NCBI GenBank assembly: GCA_964504985.1 | Contig: CAZDFU010000002.1 | Span: 1-64,000, forward strand | DNA length: 64,000 nt | Reading direction: 5' to 3' | Source: CAZDFU01 sp964504985 | Lineage (GTDB): Bacteria; Patescibacteriota; Microgenomatia; Daviesbacterales; UBA10151 | The notes under the pieces: generated by a model | Told to the model about the DNA's origin: nothing | Databases searched by the model: none | The model's input: only the letters and a program-made list of their open reading frames with translations | Made by a program: the position numbers and the translations under genes | Part shown: one piece after another, positions 31,453-39,842 of the stretch | Layout: each line of letters starts with the position of its first letter | Position numbering within the stretch: the stretch's first letter is position 1

Positions 31453-34400
31453 TTATTCTTCCTCCTTTTTTATTTCACTCAAATCCACTACTTCAAAAGA
31501 ACTATTTTCACCTTCCAGGTCCTGCCCTGCAGTAGGCTTCATTTCTAAGGCTTCTTCAAGCTGAGCCACCTCTTGTACAATTTCCGGCGTTTCTTCAACT
31601 TCCGGAGCTTGAATGATTTTAGCCCCTAGTGTTTCTACTGCCAACCCCAGTGCCTGGAGTTCTTTAACTAATACCTTAAACGATTCGGGGATTAAAGCCT
31701 GAGGAATATCAATTCCTTTAACAATAGCCTCAAAAGCCTTAGCCCGCCCAACCACATCATCTGATTTGATAGTTAACATTTCCTGTAAAATGTGAGCTGC
31801 GCCATACGCTTCCAGCGCCCAAACTTCCATCTCCCCCAAACGCTGACCTCCCATCTGAGCTTTACCGCCTAACGGCTGTTGAGTCACCAAAGAATAAGGA
31901 CCTGTAGAGCGGGCATGAATCTTTTCCTCAACCATGTGGATTAACTTCAAAATATAGTTTTTACCAACTACAATGGTTCTATCAAAAGGCTGACCAGTCC
32001 TGCCATCAATCAGTCTAACCTTGCCATCAGAAGGCAAACCCGCTTTTTTTAATTCCTCAATCAGCTTATCTTCAGCAATCTTTTCAAAAACTGGTGCAGC
32101 AACTTTATATCCGAGTTTTTTAGCTGCAAATCCCCAATGAGTTTCTAGAAGCTGGCCTAAATTCATTCTGGACAACACTGACAAAGGAGAAATAATAATA
32201 TCTACAGGGGTTCCATCTTCAAGATACGGCATATCTGCTTGAGGCACAATCCTGGAGATAACACCTTTGTTGCCATGTCTGCCTGCTAACTTATCACCTT
32301 CAGTAACTTTACGGATTTGGGCAACTTTAACCTTAATTCTCATCAAAGTTCCGGTATCAAGCTCATCCCCTTCTTCTCTTGATAAAATTTGTATTCCGAT
32401 AACAGTTCCGCGTTCTCCATGCGGGATACGAAGAGAGGTGTCCCTGACTTCTTTTGCTTTTTCTCCGAAAATTGCCCTTAGCAGTCTTTCCTCAGCAGTA
32501 AGCTCTGTTTCACCTTTTGGTTGAACCTTACCAACCAAAATATCATTTGGCCCAACCTCTGCTCCAATCCTGATCAATCCTTTCTCGTCCAAATTAGCCA
32601 AAGCCTCTTCGGAAACATTTGGGATATCACGGGTTAATTCCTCAGGCCCAAGTTTTGTTTCTACTACATCAATCTCATATTCTTCAATATGTATTGAAGT
32701 CAAAAGATCCTCTTTCACCAATTTGTCCGAAATCACAATGGCATCTTCATAACCCAATCCCTCAAAACTCATATAGGCAATAAGTAAGTTCTGCCCCAGG
32801 GCCAACTCTCCATTTTGAGTAGCCACACCATCTACTAAAAGATCTCCCTTTTTAACCTTAACCCCCACCCCTGCAACTGGTCTTTGAGAATAGCAAGTGC
32901 CTTGCGGGGTATGAACGAATTTTCTAATTTCGTATTTATGTTCAGCTTTGGAAGTTTTAAGAACTAACTCTTTACCATCTACTTTGGTAACTATGCCATC
33001 TTCAGGTGCCCGGACAATCCTGCCCATATTTTCTGCCACGATTTTTTCCATGCCTGTGCCTACAATCGGAGCAGAAGGGATAAGCAAAGGTACTGCCTGA
33101 CACTGCATTTGAGTACCCATTAAAGCCCTGTTTGCATCATCATTTGCCAAAAATGGAATTAAAGAAGCAGAAGTTCCAAAAATTTGCTGAGGAGAAATAT
33201 CAATAAGTGATATTTCAGAGGATTTTCCTTCATAAAAAGTTCCCTGATAACGGGTTGGTACCCGCTCGTCTACAATATAACCGTTGCTGTCAATTGCTAC
33301 TGTAGCCTCAGTAATATGAGCATCCTCCTCATCATCAGCAGAAAGATATATTATTTCATCTGTAACCTTAGGTTTACCTTTGTGTGAAACTACTTTCCTA
33401 TAAGGAGTTTCCAAAAATCCATACTCATTAATACGGACATAAAGAGCAAGATAAGTGACCAAACCAATATTTTGCCCTTCAGGAGATCTTATAGGATCAA
33501 TCCTCCCGTATTGAGAATGATTAATGTCACGGACTGAAAATGAGGCTCTGTCACGGGTTATCCCCCCTGCTCCCATAACAGACAATCTTCTTAAATGGTC
33601 CAGTTCTGATAAAGGATTAACCTGATCCAAAATACTGGACAACTGTGAGGAACGGAAAAATTCATTGATAGCAGCTATCACCGGCTTGGCATTGATCAAT
33701 CCGCCTGGGGTAACTTCCTGATCAGCAGCAGTTAAACTCATCCGTTCTTTAATAATCCTCTCAAGCCTTAAGACACCAATCCTGAAAGCATTTTGCTGTA
33801 CCAATTCACCGGCACATCTTACTCTTCTGTTTGCCAAATGATCTATATCATCAACTCTTCCTTCACCTTTACTTAGTTTAATCAGGTATTTTAAGGCAGC
33901 AATAATATCTGTGTTAGTTAAAATCCAGTTTTCTTCTGTATTAGGAAGATCTAAGCCTAATCTTTTGTTGATCTTGAAACGGCCTACCTTAGTCAAGTTA
34001 TACCGTCTGGCATTAAAAAACATTCCTTCAAGCAGTGCTTTGGCAGTATCTAAAACTACGGGGTCGCCTGGACGCATCTTCCGGAAAATTTCCAGCAAAG
34101 CCTCATCAGTATTGTTGGTTTGATCTTTAGATAAAGTGCTTTCAATAAATTTATTTTCAGGATCAACGTCTTTAAAAAGCTCTATGATATCTTTATTTTC
34201 TGAAAAACCTAAGGCTCTGAGAAAAGTTGTAGCAGCAAACTTTCTTCTTCTGTCAATCTTGGCAGTTAAAACCCCGCCTCTTGTGACTGAGAATTCCAGC
34301 CAGGAACCTCTATAAGGACGGATTTCTGCTGAATATAACCTTTTTCCTGTTATTGGATCATCTATCGCTTGAAAAAATACCCCGGGTGAGCGTACAAGTT

Positions 34401-34803
34401 GGTTAATAATAACCCTCTCCACCCCGTTAATAACAAAAGTGCCCTTCCCAGTCATCTGAGGAATATCACCTAAAAAGACCTCCTGTTTGCCTCTTTCTCC
34501 AGTTTGTTTATTAATTAAGATGGCCTCAATTTTTAAAGGGGCATCAAATGTTACACCTTTTTCCCGGGCTTGCTGTTCAGAATATTTGGGTTTGCCAAAA
34601 TAAAAGGACCCAAGTTCCAGGGTCCAGTTTTTTCCTGTAAAGTCCTCAACAGGAGAAATTTCCATAAGGACTTCTTTAATTCCTTCTTTAATAAACCAAT
34701 GATAAGAATCTAGTTGGATTTGGATTAAATTTAGCTCTGGTACTTCAAATGGGACCTTACTCCAATATTTACGTTGGTTTTCCAAAATTTGTGTTGTTAA
34801 CAT
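31453..34803 (-). CDS. rpoB: RNA polymerase beta subunit
   Basis: Second large subunit of RNA polymerase. The rifampicin pocket reads SSQLSSILDQVNPLSELDHL, then RRLSVMGAGGITRDRA; compared with E. coli, positions 513, 514 and 518 are Ser, Ile and Val, while Asp516, His526 and Ser531 are kept. GRHGNKGVIS and SLVTQQPLGGKAQMGGQRLG (C-terminal clamp) are intact. Length 1116, with a Glu-rich tail. A promoter and an attenuator-like hairpin lie in its 140-base leader. Confidence 0.98.
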   Translation of the reverse strand: MLTTQILENQRKYWSKVPFEVPELNLIQIQLDSYHWFIKEGIKEVLMEISPVEDFTGKNWTLELGSFYFGKPKYSEQQAREKGVTFDAPLKIEAILINKQTGERGKQEVFLGDIPQMTGKGTFVINGVERVIINQLVRSPGVFFQAIDDPITGKRLYSAEIRPYRGSWLEFSVTRGGVLTAKIDRRRKFAATTFLRALGFSENKDIIELFKDVDPENKFIESTLSKDQTNNTDEALLEIFRKMRPGDPVVLDTAKALLEGMFFNARRYNLTKVGRFKINKRLGLDLPNTEENWILTNTDIIAALKYLIKLSKGEGRVDDIDHLANRRVRCAGELVQQNAFRIGVLRLERIIKERMSLTAADQEVTPGGLINAKPVIAAINEFFRSSQLSSILDQVNPLSELDHLRRLSVMGAGGITRDRASFSVRDINHSQYGRIDPIRSPEGQNIGLVTYLALYVRINEYGFLETPYRKVVSHKGKPKVTDEIIYLSADDEEDAHITEATVAIDSNGYIVDERVPTRYQGTFYEGKSSEISLIDISPQQIFGTSASLIPFLANDDANRALMGTQMQCQAVPLLIPSAPIVGTGMEKIVAENMGRIVRAPEDGIVTKVDGKELVLKTSKAEHKYEIRKFVHTPQGTCYSQRPVAGVGVKVKKGDLLVDGVATQNGELALGQNLLIAYMSFEGLGYEDAIVISDKLVKEDLLTSIHIEEYEIDVVETKLGPEELTRDIPNVSEEALANLDEKGLIRIGAEVGPNDILVGKVQPKGETELTAEERLLRAIFGEKAKEVRDTSLRIPHGERGTVIGIQILSREEGDELDTGTLMRIKVKVAQIRKVTEGDKLAGRHGNKGVISRIVPQADMPYLEDGTPVDIIISPLSVLSRMNLGQLLETHWGFAAKKLGYKVAAPVFEKIAEDKLIEELKKAGLPSDGKVRLIDGRTGQPFDRTIVVGKNYILKLIHMVEEKIHARSTGPYSLVTQQPLGGKAQMGGQRLGEMEVWALEAYGAAHILQEMLTIKSDDVVGRAKAFEAIVKGIDIPQALIPESFKVLVKELQALGLAVETLGAKIIQAPEVEETPEIVQEVAQLEEALEMKPTAGQDLEGENSSFEVVDLSEIKKEEE

Positions 34804-34856
34804 TATTAGTAGATGGCTTTTGGACAGAAGACTTTACACTTACAGTGCAGAGTCAA

Positions 34857-34883
34857 CAAAAATAAGCATACGTACTCGTACGC
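34857..34883 (-). terminator. Attenuator-like hairpin in the rpoB leader
   Basis: GCGUACG and CGUAUGC pair (seven pairs, one G-U) around AGUA and are followed by UUAUUUUUG. It lies in the leader 63 bases before the rpoB start and after the promoter, so it should act as an attenuator of rpoB-rpoC-rpsL-rpsG. Confidence 0.5.
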
Positions 34884-34910
34884 CTACTTTTTAAATATTA
34901 AACTGGAGTC

Positions 34911-34940
34911 AATTTACCATAGAATATACTTATAAGTCAA
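34911..34940 (-). promoter_or_regulatory. rpoBC promoter
   Basis: TTGACT and TAAATT are 18 bases apart, directly after the riboflavin kinase gene. A start near 34904 gives a leader of about 100 bases that contains the hairpin. Confidence 0.5.
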
Positions 34941-34943
34941 GGG

Positions 34944-35306
34944 TCAGTTTAATTTAAAATATTGTCTTGCCAGCTCTTTATCTTTTTTCATTTCTTTAAT
35001 CAAGCTTTCCTGGGAATTAAATTTTTTATTCTCCCTAATTATTTTTAAAAGTTTTGTGGAAATCCAGGTTCCATATATATTTTTATTAAAATCCAGGATA
35101 TATATTTCTGCCTGATATTTAAAATTTTTAAAAGTTTTGGCTTCTCCGATAAAAGTTAAAGAGGGGTATACTTTTTTCCCTATTTTAGTTTTAGAAATAT
35201 AGATTCCTTCTGGAATTTTTCTTGTTAAATTAACATTAGCAGTTGGAAAACCCAACTTCCTACCCCTTTTATTATCTGTTCTAACCTTGCCCCAAAATAT
35301 ATTCAT
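34944..35306 (-). CDS. ribF: Riboflavin kinase domain (RibF C-terminal half only)
   Basis: Phosphorylates riboflavin to FMN. The fold signature GRKLGFPTANVNL with the PTAN metal/phosphate motif is at residues 15-27, and AEIYILDFNKNIYG holds the catalytic Glu region. At 120 residues it lacks the N-terminal FAD-synthetase domain of ordinary bacterial RibF. AGAGGTG lies just before the start. It follows a 67-residue ORF in the mltG run. Confidence 0.85.
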   Translation of the reverse strand: MNIFWGKVRTDNKRGRKLGFPTANVNLTRKIPEGIYISKTKIGKKVYPSLTFIGEAKTFKNFKYQAEIYILDFNKNIYGTWISTKLLKIIRENKKFNSQESLIKEMKKDKELARQYFKLN

Positions 35307-35314
35307 CTCACCTC

Positions 35315-35518
35315 TTACTTTCTTGCTTTAGCAGCTAATACGGGAGGTTTTAATGATAAAAATTCTGGTAGTTTTTTTGTATCAGCATCTTCGTATTCTG
35401 TAGGCAGAGCTGTTAAACCGTATTTCCCGGTTGCTAGCATTTCCAAAACCATTGCTCTCTCTTCAGGAGTAAGTTTCATATATTTTATTGAGCTGCCTGG
35501 TACTTCCCTTATTGACAT
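35315..35518 (-). CDS. Hypothetical 67-residue protein
   Basis: No family recognised. It reads as a short helical domain (LTPEERAMVLEMLATGKYGL) followed by an extended, Pro-rich end. Spacing of nine bases to mltG and eight to the riboflavin kinase gene shows it is part of the same operon. No membrane segment or signal peptide. Confidence 0.6.
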   Translation of the reverse strand: MSIREVPGSSIKYMKLTPEERAMVLEMLATGKYGLTALPTEYEDADTKKLPEFLSLKPPVLAAKARK

Positions 35519-35527
35519 ACCTTTATA

Positions 35528-36520
35528 TTATGGATTATTGGCCACGTTTTGATTATGTTCTTCCAAAGTCTTTGCATAATATGAATTCCCTTTGGAATCA
35601 TGATAATAATAAAGATATTGGGTATTTGGATTTGCATTGGCAACAGCCTGAAGAGAAGACAAGGAAGGATTACAAATTGGTTTAGGAGGCAAACCTCTAT
35701 ACATATAAGTGTTATAAGGGGAATCTACTTTTTTATCTTCACTGCTAAGATGTCTTTTCCACCAACTCTTCTCAGCAGGCTGGTACCCCAAAATATATTG
35801 CAAAGTAGCGTCAGCATTCAATCCCATCCCAATTCTAAATCTTTTAAGCAAAATACTTGCTACCTCCTCCCGTACTTTCTGCGACCTGGCTTCCCTCTCC
35901 ACAATTGAGGCTAAAATAACCCCCTCCTTTTCAGTAAGTCCTTTTGAACGGATCTTTGTTTTTAAATCCTCATTAAACTTACTGTCAAATGTTTTTCTTA
36001 AAGTATCAATAATATAACTTGCTGTAGCATCTTTGGGGAATAGGTAGGTGTCAGGAAAAAGATAGCCTTCCAGGCCCTTTGCCTCTTCCAGAAACTTTGA
36101 ACTTTGAATTTGTTGGCTTGCGCCATTTTTCTCTTGAAAAACAAATTTTGAACTCAGTGCCTCTGCCATTTCTTCTACGCGCCAACCTTCTATTAAGGTT
36201 ATCCATATATCTTCACTGCCTGTTTGTAAGTTTCCAACTAACTCTGCAACAGACATGCTGGAAGAAAGTTTATATGAACCAGCTTGCAGTTTATCTTTTA
36301 ATTTATTTTGGTTGATATATATTTTAAAAGCTAATTCTGATTTTATTAAATTTTCCTCTTTTAATTTTTTGGCAATTTCAGATACTCCTGCTCCTTTAGG
36401 TATGACGAAAACTTTAGTTTTTGTATCAGATGAAACACCTTTAAGCTGAGTATTCCACCAGAGGCTGCCGATAATTACTGCAAATATTAATCCAATTGTA
36501 ATGGTTATGAATTTCTTCAT
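35528..36520 (-). CDS. mltG: Endolytic murein transglycosylase MltG
   Basis: Membrane-anchored enzyme that cuts nascent glycan strands and sets their length. Residues 4-24 form a single N-terminal membrane anchor; a LysM-like domain follows (VFVIPKGAGVSEIAKKL). The catalytic YceG domain holds ILASIVEREARSQ with the active-site Glu, and ends GLPPKPICNPSLSSLQA. Length 330 is typical. It overlaps ruvX by four bases. Confidence 0.93.
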   Translation of the reverse strand: MKKFITITIGLIFAVIIGSLWWNTQLKGVSSDTKTKVFVIPKGAGVSEIAKKLKEENLIKSELAFKIYINQNKLKDKLQAGSYKLSSSMSVAELVGNLQTGSEDIWITLIEGWRVEEMAEALSSKFVFQEKNGASQQIQSSKFLEEAKGLEGYLFPDTYLFPKDATASYIIDTLRKTFDSKFNEDLKTKIRSKGLTEKEGVILASIVEREARSQKVREEVASILLKRFRIGMGLNADATLQYILGYQPAEKSWWKRHLSSEDKKVDSPYNTYMYRGLPPKPICNPSLSSLQAVANANPNTQYLYYYHDSKGNSYYAKTLEEHNQNVANNP

Positions 36521-36894
36521 GTAGAATCCAGATAATCCTGCAGGATTAGAGCAGCTGCAGTATCATCCAAGATGCGCCTTTTTTTCTGAGGAATTCCAGT
36601 CTCAATCATTTTTTCCATTGCTTTTTGAGAAGAAAGTGTTTCATCATATGTCTGGATATTTAAACCGCTTTTTTTTAGCTCTGTCACCAATTTCAAAACA
36701 ATCCTGCTAATTTTTCCCTCAGGTAAACCAATAATAATCTTATCAAACTTTTCTTTTTTTGAAACTTCAATCACTTTTTGCAAAGCATCTTTAAAGCTGG
36801 AAACTGAAATAACTTTATAAGGGGCAGCTAATTCCCCTGCAGAGGTTGCAAAACCAATTCTTTTTAAACCATAATCTATCCCCAAATATCTCAT
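36517..36894 (-). CDS. ruvX: Holliday-junction resolvase-like RuvX/YqgF
   Basis: RNase H-fold protein linked to 16S rRNA 5' processing and junction resolution. YLGIDYGLKRIGFATS (catalytic Asp in the first strand), IIGLPEG, TYDETLSSQKAMEKM and ILDDTAAALILQDYL give the full acidic set. Length 125. Its -10 box TATTAT ends seven bases before the ATG with TTAACG 17 bases further up, so the mRNA is probably leaderless. Confidence 0.93.
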   Translation of the reverse strand: MRYLGIDYGLKRIGFATSAGELAAPYKVISVSSFKDALQKVIEVSKKEKFDKIIIGLPEGKISRIVLKLVTELKKSGLNIQTYDETLSSQKAMEKMIETGIPQKKRRILDDTAAALILQDYLDST

Positions 36895-36901
36895 CTTAAG
36901 T

Positions 36902-36930
36902 ATAATACATTATTCACCATTAAACGTTAA
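36902..36930 (-). promoter_or_regulatory. Promoter of the ruvX-mltG-ribF operon
   Basis: TTAACG and TATTAT are 17 bases apart; the -10 box ends seven bases before the ruvX ATG. Confidence 0.5.
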
Positions 36931-36942
36931 ATCTAAAGATTA

Positions 36943-36983
36943 TCGCTTCGCCAAGTCAGAGTTGGCTTCGCTCGGAATGACAA
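36943..36983. repeat. Short intergenic repeat, family D
   Basis: ATCGCTTCGCCAAGTCAGAG followed by TTGGCTTCGCTCGGAATGAC contains two GCTTCGC words and the AATGAC end common to intergenic repeats in such genomes. GCCAAGTCAGAGTTGGC gives a small stem. It fills most of the gap between the sortase and ruvX genes; no second copy was seen here. Confidence 0.4.
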
Positions 36984-36990
36984 GGGGAGA

Positions 36991-37632
36991 TCAAATCATT
37001 TTACCCAAAACAATAAGTCTTTTAAAATTTAATCCAGGAGGCACACAAGTCATCAAAGTTATATACCTGCCTTGTATTTCAGGAGCATTAATAACTGATA
37101 TATCAGAAGGGTCAATTGCCTTCAAAGAAACAACCTGATATTTATACTTAGCCCCACTGGCCTCAATTATTATCTCATCACCCTTTTTGAGATCTGTCAG
37201 GTTGGCAAAGAAAGCGGTTTTTAAACTAAAAAATTTGCTAAGGGCAGAATGGCCTGATATGAACACATTCCCTTTCTCGCCAGGCAAAGACGAACCTGGA
37301 AGATGAACCAATCCAGCTGATAAATCATTGCTGTCAACGAGAACTTGTACCTTATCTATCTTTAGCTTGGGAACTGATAAAACAAATTCCTCATAGTTAG
37401 CTTTTGTTTCTCTTCTTAAACTTGAGATAATTGCTGGAAAGTTATTTTGTGTTTGGATGGATACGCCCAAAACCTGGGTATCTTTTGTTTGCTTCGGACT
37501 AAAAAGTATCTGATTATTATAACCTTGTCCAATTAACCAAATTTGATATGAAATAATTGGCATAATTATCTGAATTAACAAAAATACTCCAATGAATAAA
37601 AAAGCAAGCGGTATTGCCTTCCCGAAAATCAT
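36991..37632 (-). CDS. Sortase
   Basis: Membrane transpeptidase that anchors or links surface proteins. Residues 7-29 are an N-terminal membrane anchor. The catalytic triad is His128 (VFISGHSALS), Cys196 (ITLMTC) and Arg205 (NFKRLIV). Length 213. The stalk between membrane and catalytic domain contains TQVLGVSIQ, also present in the large surface protein of this window. Its start overlaps the stop of the upstream actin-fold/baseplate-J gene by one base. Subclass not determined. Confidence 0.9.
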   Translation of the reverse strand: MIFGKAIPLAFLFIGVFLLIQIIMPIISYQIWLIGQGYNNQILFSPKQTKDTQVLGVSIQTQNNFPAIISSLRRETKANYEEFVLSVPKLKIDKVQVLVDSNDLSAGLVHLPGSSLPGEKGNVFISGHSALSKFFSLKTAFFANLTDLKKGDEIIIEASGAKYKYQVVSLKAIDPSDISVINAPEIQGRYITLMTCVPPGLNFKRLIVLGKMI

Positions 37633-39833
37633 TACTTTAGCCCTACCCCAACCTTGATATTTTGACTCAGAATAGGAAGTCTTTGTAAAAATTTTGGCAG
37701 AGCAGGGGTAATCTTGATCTCAGATCCTAAAACATTCTCCATTCCCTTAAGGATATTTTCTGCTTCCGTTACCCCCTTACCTTGTATTTGGCTTTTTACT
37801 TTTGCCTCATCTATTTTAGGTAAAAGTTTTGCTTTAAACCGGGCCAAAAATATTAACTTACCATCCTTTTCTACCTTAGAAACATCTGCCTGTGTTTCTG
37901 TATCTTCTAAATTGAGTTCAAAATCATTTGGAACATCAGTTGTTACAAGTTTTGATACAATTAATTTTAAGTCTTTATCTTCAAAAGCTGTCCCTTTATA
38001 TTTGGTTGTTAAATTAAGAGAAAACTCTGATGCCTGATCATTGATATTTTTACTGAAAGTTTTTTTGACAATTTCCTCATTTAGGGCTTCTTCCAAAATC
38101 TTTTTATCAGATTCTGTTTCTTGTAATTTCTGTTGCGCTTGTTTTCTAAGTTTTGAACTCAATTCAGCAAGAAGCCTGTTTTGATCATCGCTTGAGACAA
38201 CCACCACAGACTTTGAGGTTCCACCTGAAAAATTACCCTCTGCTTTAGCAGAAACCTGATTTGAAGAAAAACTACCCACGCTAAACTCTGAACCTGAGGG
38301 TAAGTTACCATCAGCACCCACAGCAGACGCTGTGACAGTAGCATTACTTTTACCATAAGTTATACCGCTGTCTGCAGCTGATTGAGAAGCAATGGTGGCA
38401 GAGACATCAAGAGTAAATTTTAGACCTTTTGAAACAGTCAGGGTAGTTCCTTTACTTATTGACTTACTCTCGTTTGTTTTATTATAAATAATCACTGTTC
38501 CTTTGGCTGGATCCCCAATTAGCTTACTGCCCGTTGCCTTATCCTTTAAAGAGTCTGAAACTTCTGTATTAACAATTTGCCCTGGAATTATTTTGGCCAT
38601 TTCATCAACCAATTTTTGATTTGGGTCTGCCACCACGGTAGTATCTTTTTCCACCACCTTGGGTTCAACAAAGATTTTAACTTCAGCTTTTGGCAACAGC
38701 ACATATGCTGCAAAAGTTATAAGTAAGCCTAGAAAAACAATAACCAATAGAGCAAAACTCCCCCTCTTTCTTGGGATAAACCTATTTAAAGTAAACAGTT
38801 TCTTCCCAGGCTTTTCTTCAAACTTTTCCGGTACAGTTAAATTTGTTTCTTGCGGGTCGGGCAACTCCTTTTCTTCTGCAAAATCTTCTTCCGGATTTAC
38901 CAAATCTTCAGGCTCCTCTTCCTGAAGTTGTCCGGAGATGTCTCCTGCTACAAAACCAGAAAAATCCTGCTGGTTACTTTCTAACTTTTCCTTATCAACT
39001 TCTTCCTCATCCGCAAGTAAGGAGGATTTAACCGGATTTTGATCAATACCGGAGTTCTTTTCTTCCGTAATAGCTGAATCTGTATATAAAACATTACTTT
39101 CTAGTTCAGAAGCTCCTGCTAAACAAACGCTTTTTATTTCAATATCATCCTGAAGAGTATCTATCTTTGGAAAATGCAAAAAAGAGAGTTTAGACATCCA
39201 GGGAAACGACAGAAGCTGATTTTTTAATTCAGGAGCATTATCACCATAGATCAAAATTTTTGAGGGCAAGGTTTCAACAGCCGTAAAAACAAGCAATGCT
39301 TTCTCAATATCTGCTGCGCTGTTGTCTCCTCTGGAAACGGTTTTAACTCCATCAAGTTTTCCTGCCCTCACAACTGTTACTGTTAAATGGTGCGGTTCAA
39401 ACCCCACTAAAATAGCAGTAGGGGGAACTCCATCAGTTTTTTCCAGTAAATGAATCAGGGCATTAGCACTTTCCACATATGCCATAGGAGTAAGCTCCAG
39501 CTCCTTAACTAAATCCCTTAACGCCTTTAAGCTGTCTTCCTTCAAATTTTCATCCTTAAGCCACGTGCTTGGGACACCAAAAAGGATTTTTTGCGGATCA
39601 ACATCCCTTATTCCTAATACTGAATCTAAAAGTTTATCCGTAACTTTACTAAGCTCACTTAAAGAAGAATAGGTACCAGAGGCTGTTTCTAAAATTTTAA
39701 GCTGTTTTCCTTCAATCTGCCAAAGAGCAGCAATTAATTTCTCGTTGGAGATATTTACGGCAAAAAAATATTCTAAAACCTCTTCCTTTTTTGCAAAGGG
39801 CAGAAAGGCAGTTAATTTATCAGCAAAACTCAT
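37632..39833 (-). CDS. Actin-fold N-terminus fused to a membrane-anchored baseplate-J-like exterior domain
   Basis: No characterised counterpart recognised. Residues 15-250 resemble the PilM/FtsA-like actin fold (LEYFFAVNISNEKLIAALWQ; TAILVGFEPHHLTVTVVRAG). An acidic linker (250-350) and one membrane segment (LLVIVFLGLLITFAAYVLL, about 365-385) follow. The outside part (390-733) holds a baseplate-J/gp47-like region (GTVIIYNKTNESKSISKGTT; LPSGSEFSVG). The arrangement suggests a cytoplasmic ATPase-like module tied to an envelope structure. It is co-transcribed between alaS and the sortase gene. AAGG precedes the start. Confidence 0.7.
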   Translation of the reverse strand: MSFADKLTAFLPFAKKEEVLEYFFAVNISNEKLIAALWQIEGKQLKILETASGTYSSLSELSKVTDKLLDSVLGIRDVDPQKILFGVPSTWLKDENLKEDSLKALRDLVKELELTPMAYVESANALIHLLEKTDGVPPTAILVGFEPHHLTVTVVRAGKLDGVKTVSRGDNSAADIEKALLVFTAVETLPSKILIYGDNAPELKNQLLSFPWMSKLSFLHFPKIDTLQDDIEIKSVCLAGASELESNVLYTDSAITEEKNSGIDQNPVKSSLLADEEEVDKEKLESNQQDFSGFVAGDISGQLQEEEPEDLVNPEEDFAEEKELPDPQETNLTVPEKFEEKPGKKLFTLNRFIPRKRGSFALLVIVFLGLLITFAAYVLLPKAEVKIFVEPKVVEKDTTVVADPNQKLVDEMAKIIPGQIVNTEVSDSLKDKATGSKLIGDPAKGTVIIYNKTNESKSISKGTTLTVSKGLKFTLDVSATIASQSAADSGITYGKSNATVTASAVGADGNLPSGSEFSVGSFSSNQVSAKAEGNFSGGTSKSVVVVSSDDQNRLLAELSSKLRKQAQQKLQETESDKKILEEALNEEIVKKTFSKNINDQASEFSLNLTTKYKGTAFEDKDLKLIVSKLVTTDVPNDFELNLEDTETQADVSKVEKDGKLIFLARFKAKLLPKIDEAKVKSQIQGKGVTEAENILKGMENVLGSEIKITPALPKFLQRLPILSQNIKVGVGLK

Positions 39834-39842
39834 GGGTCAACC

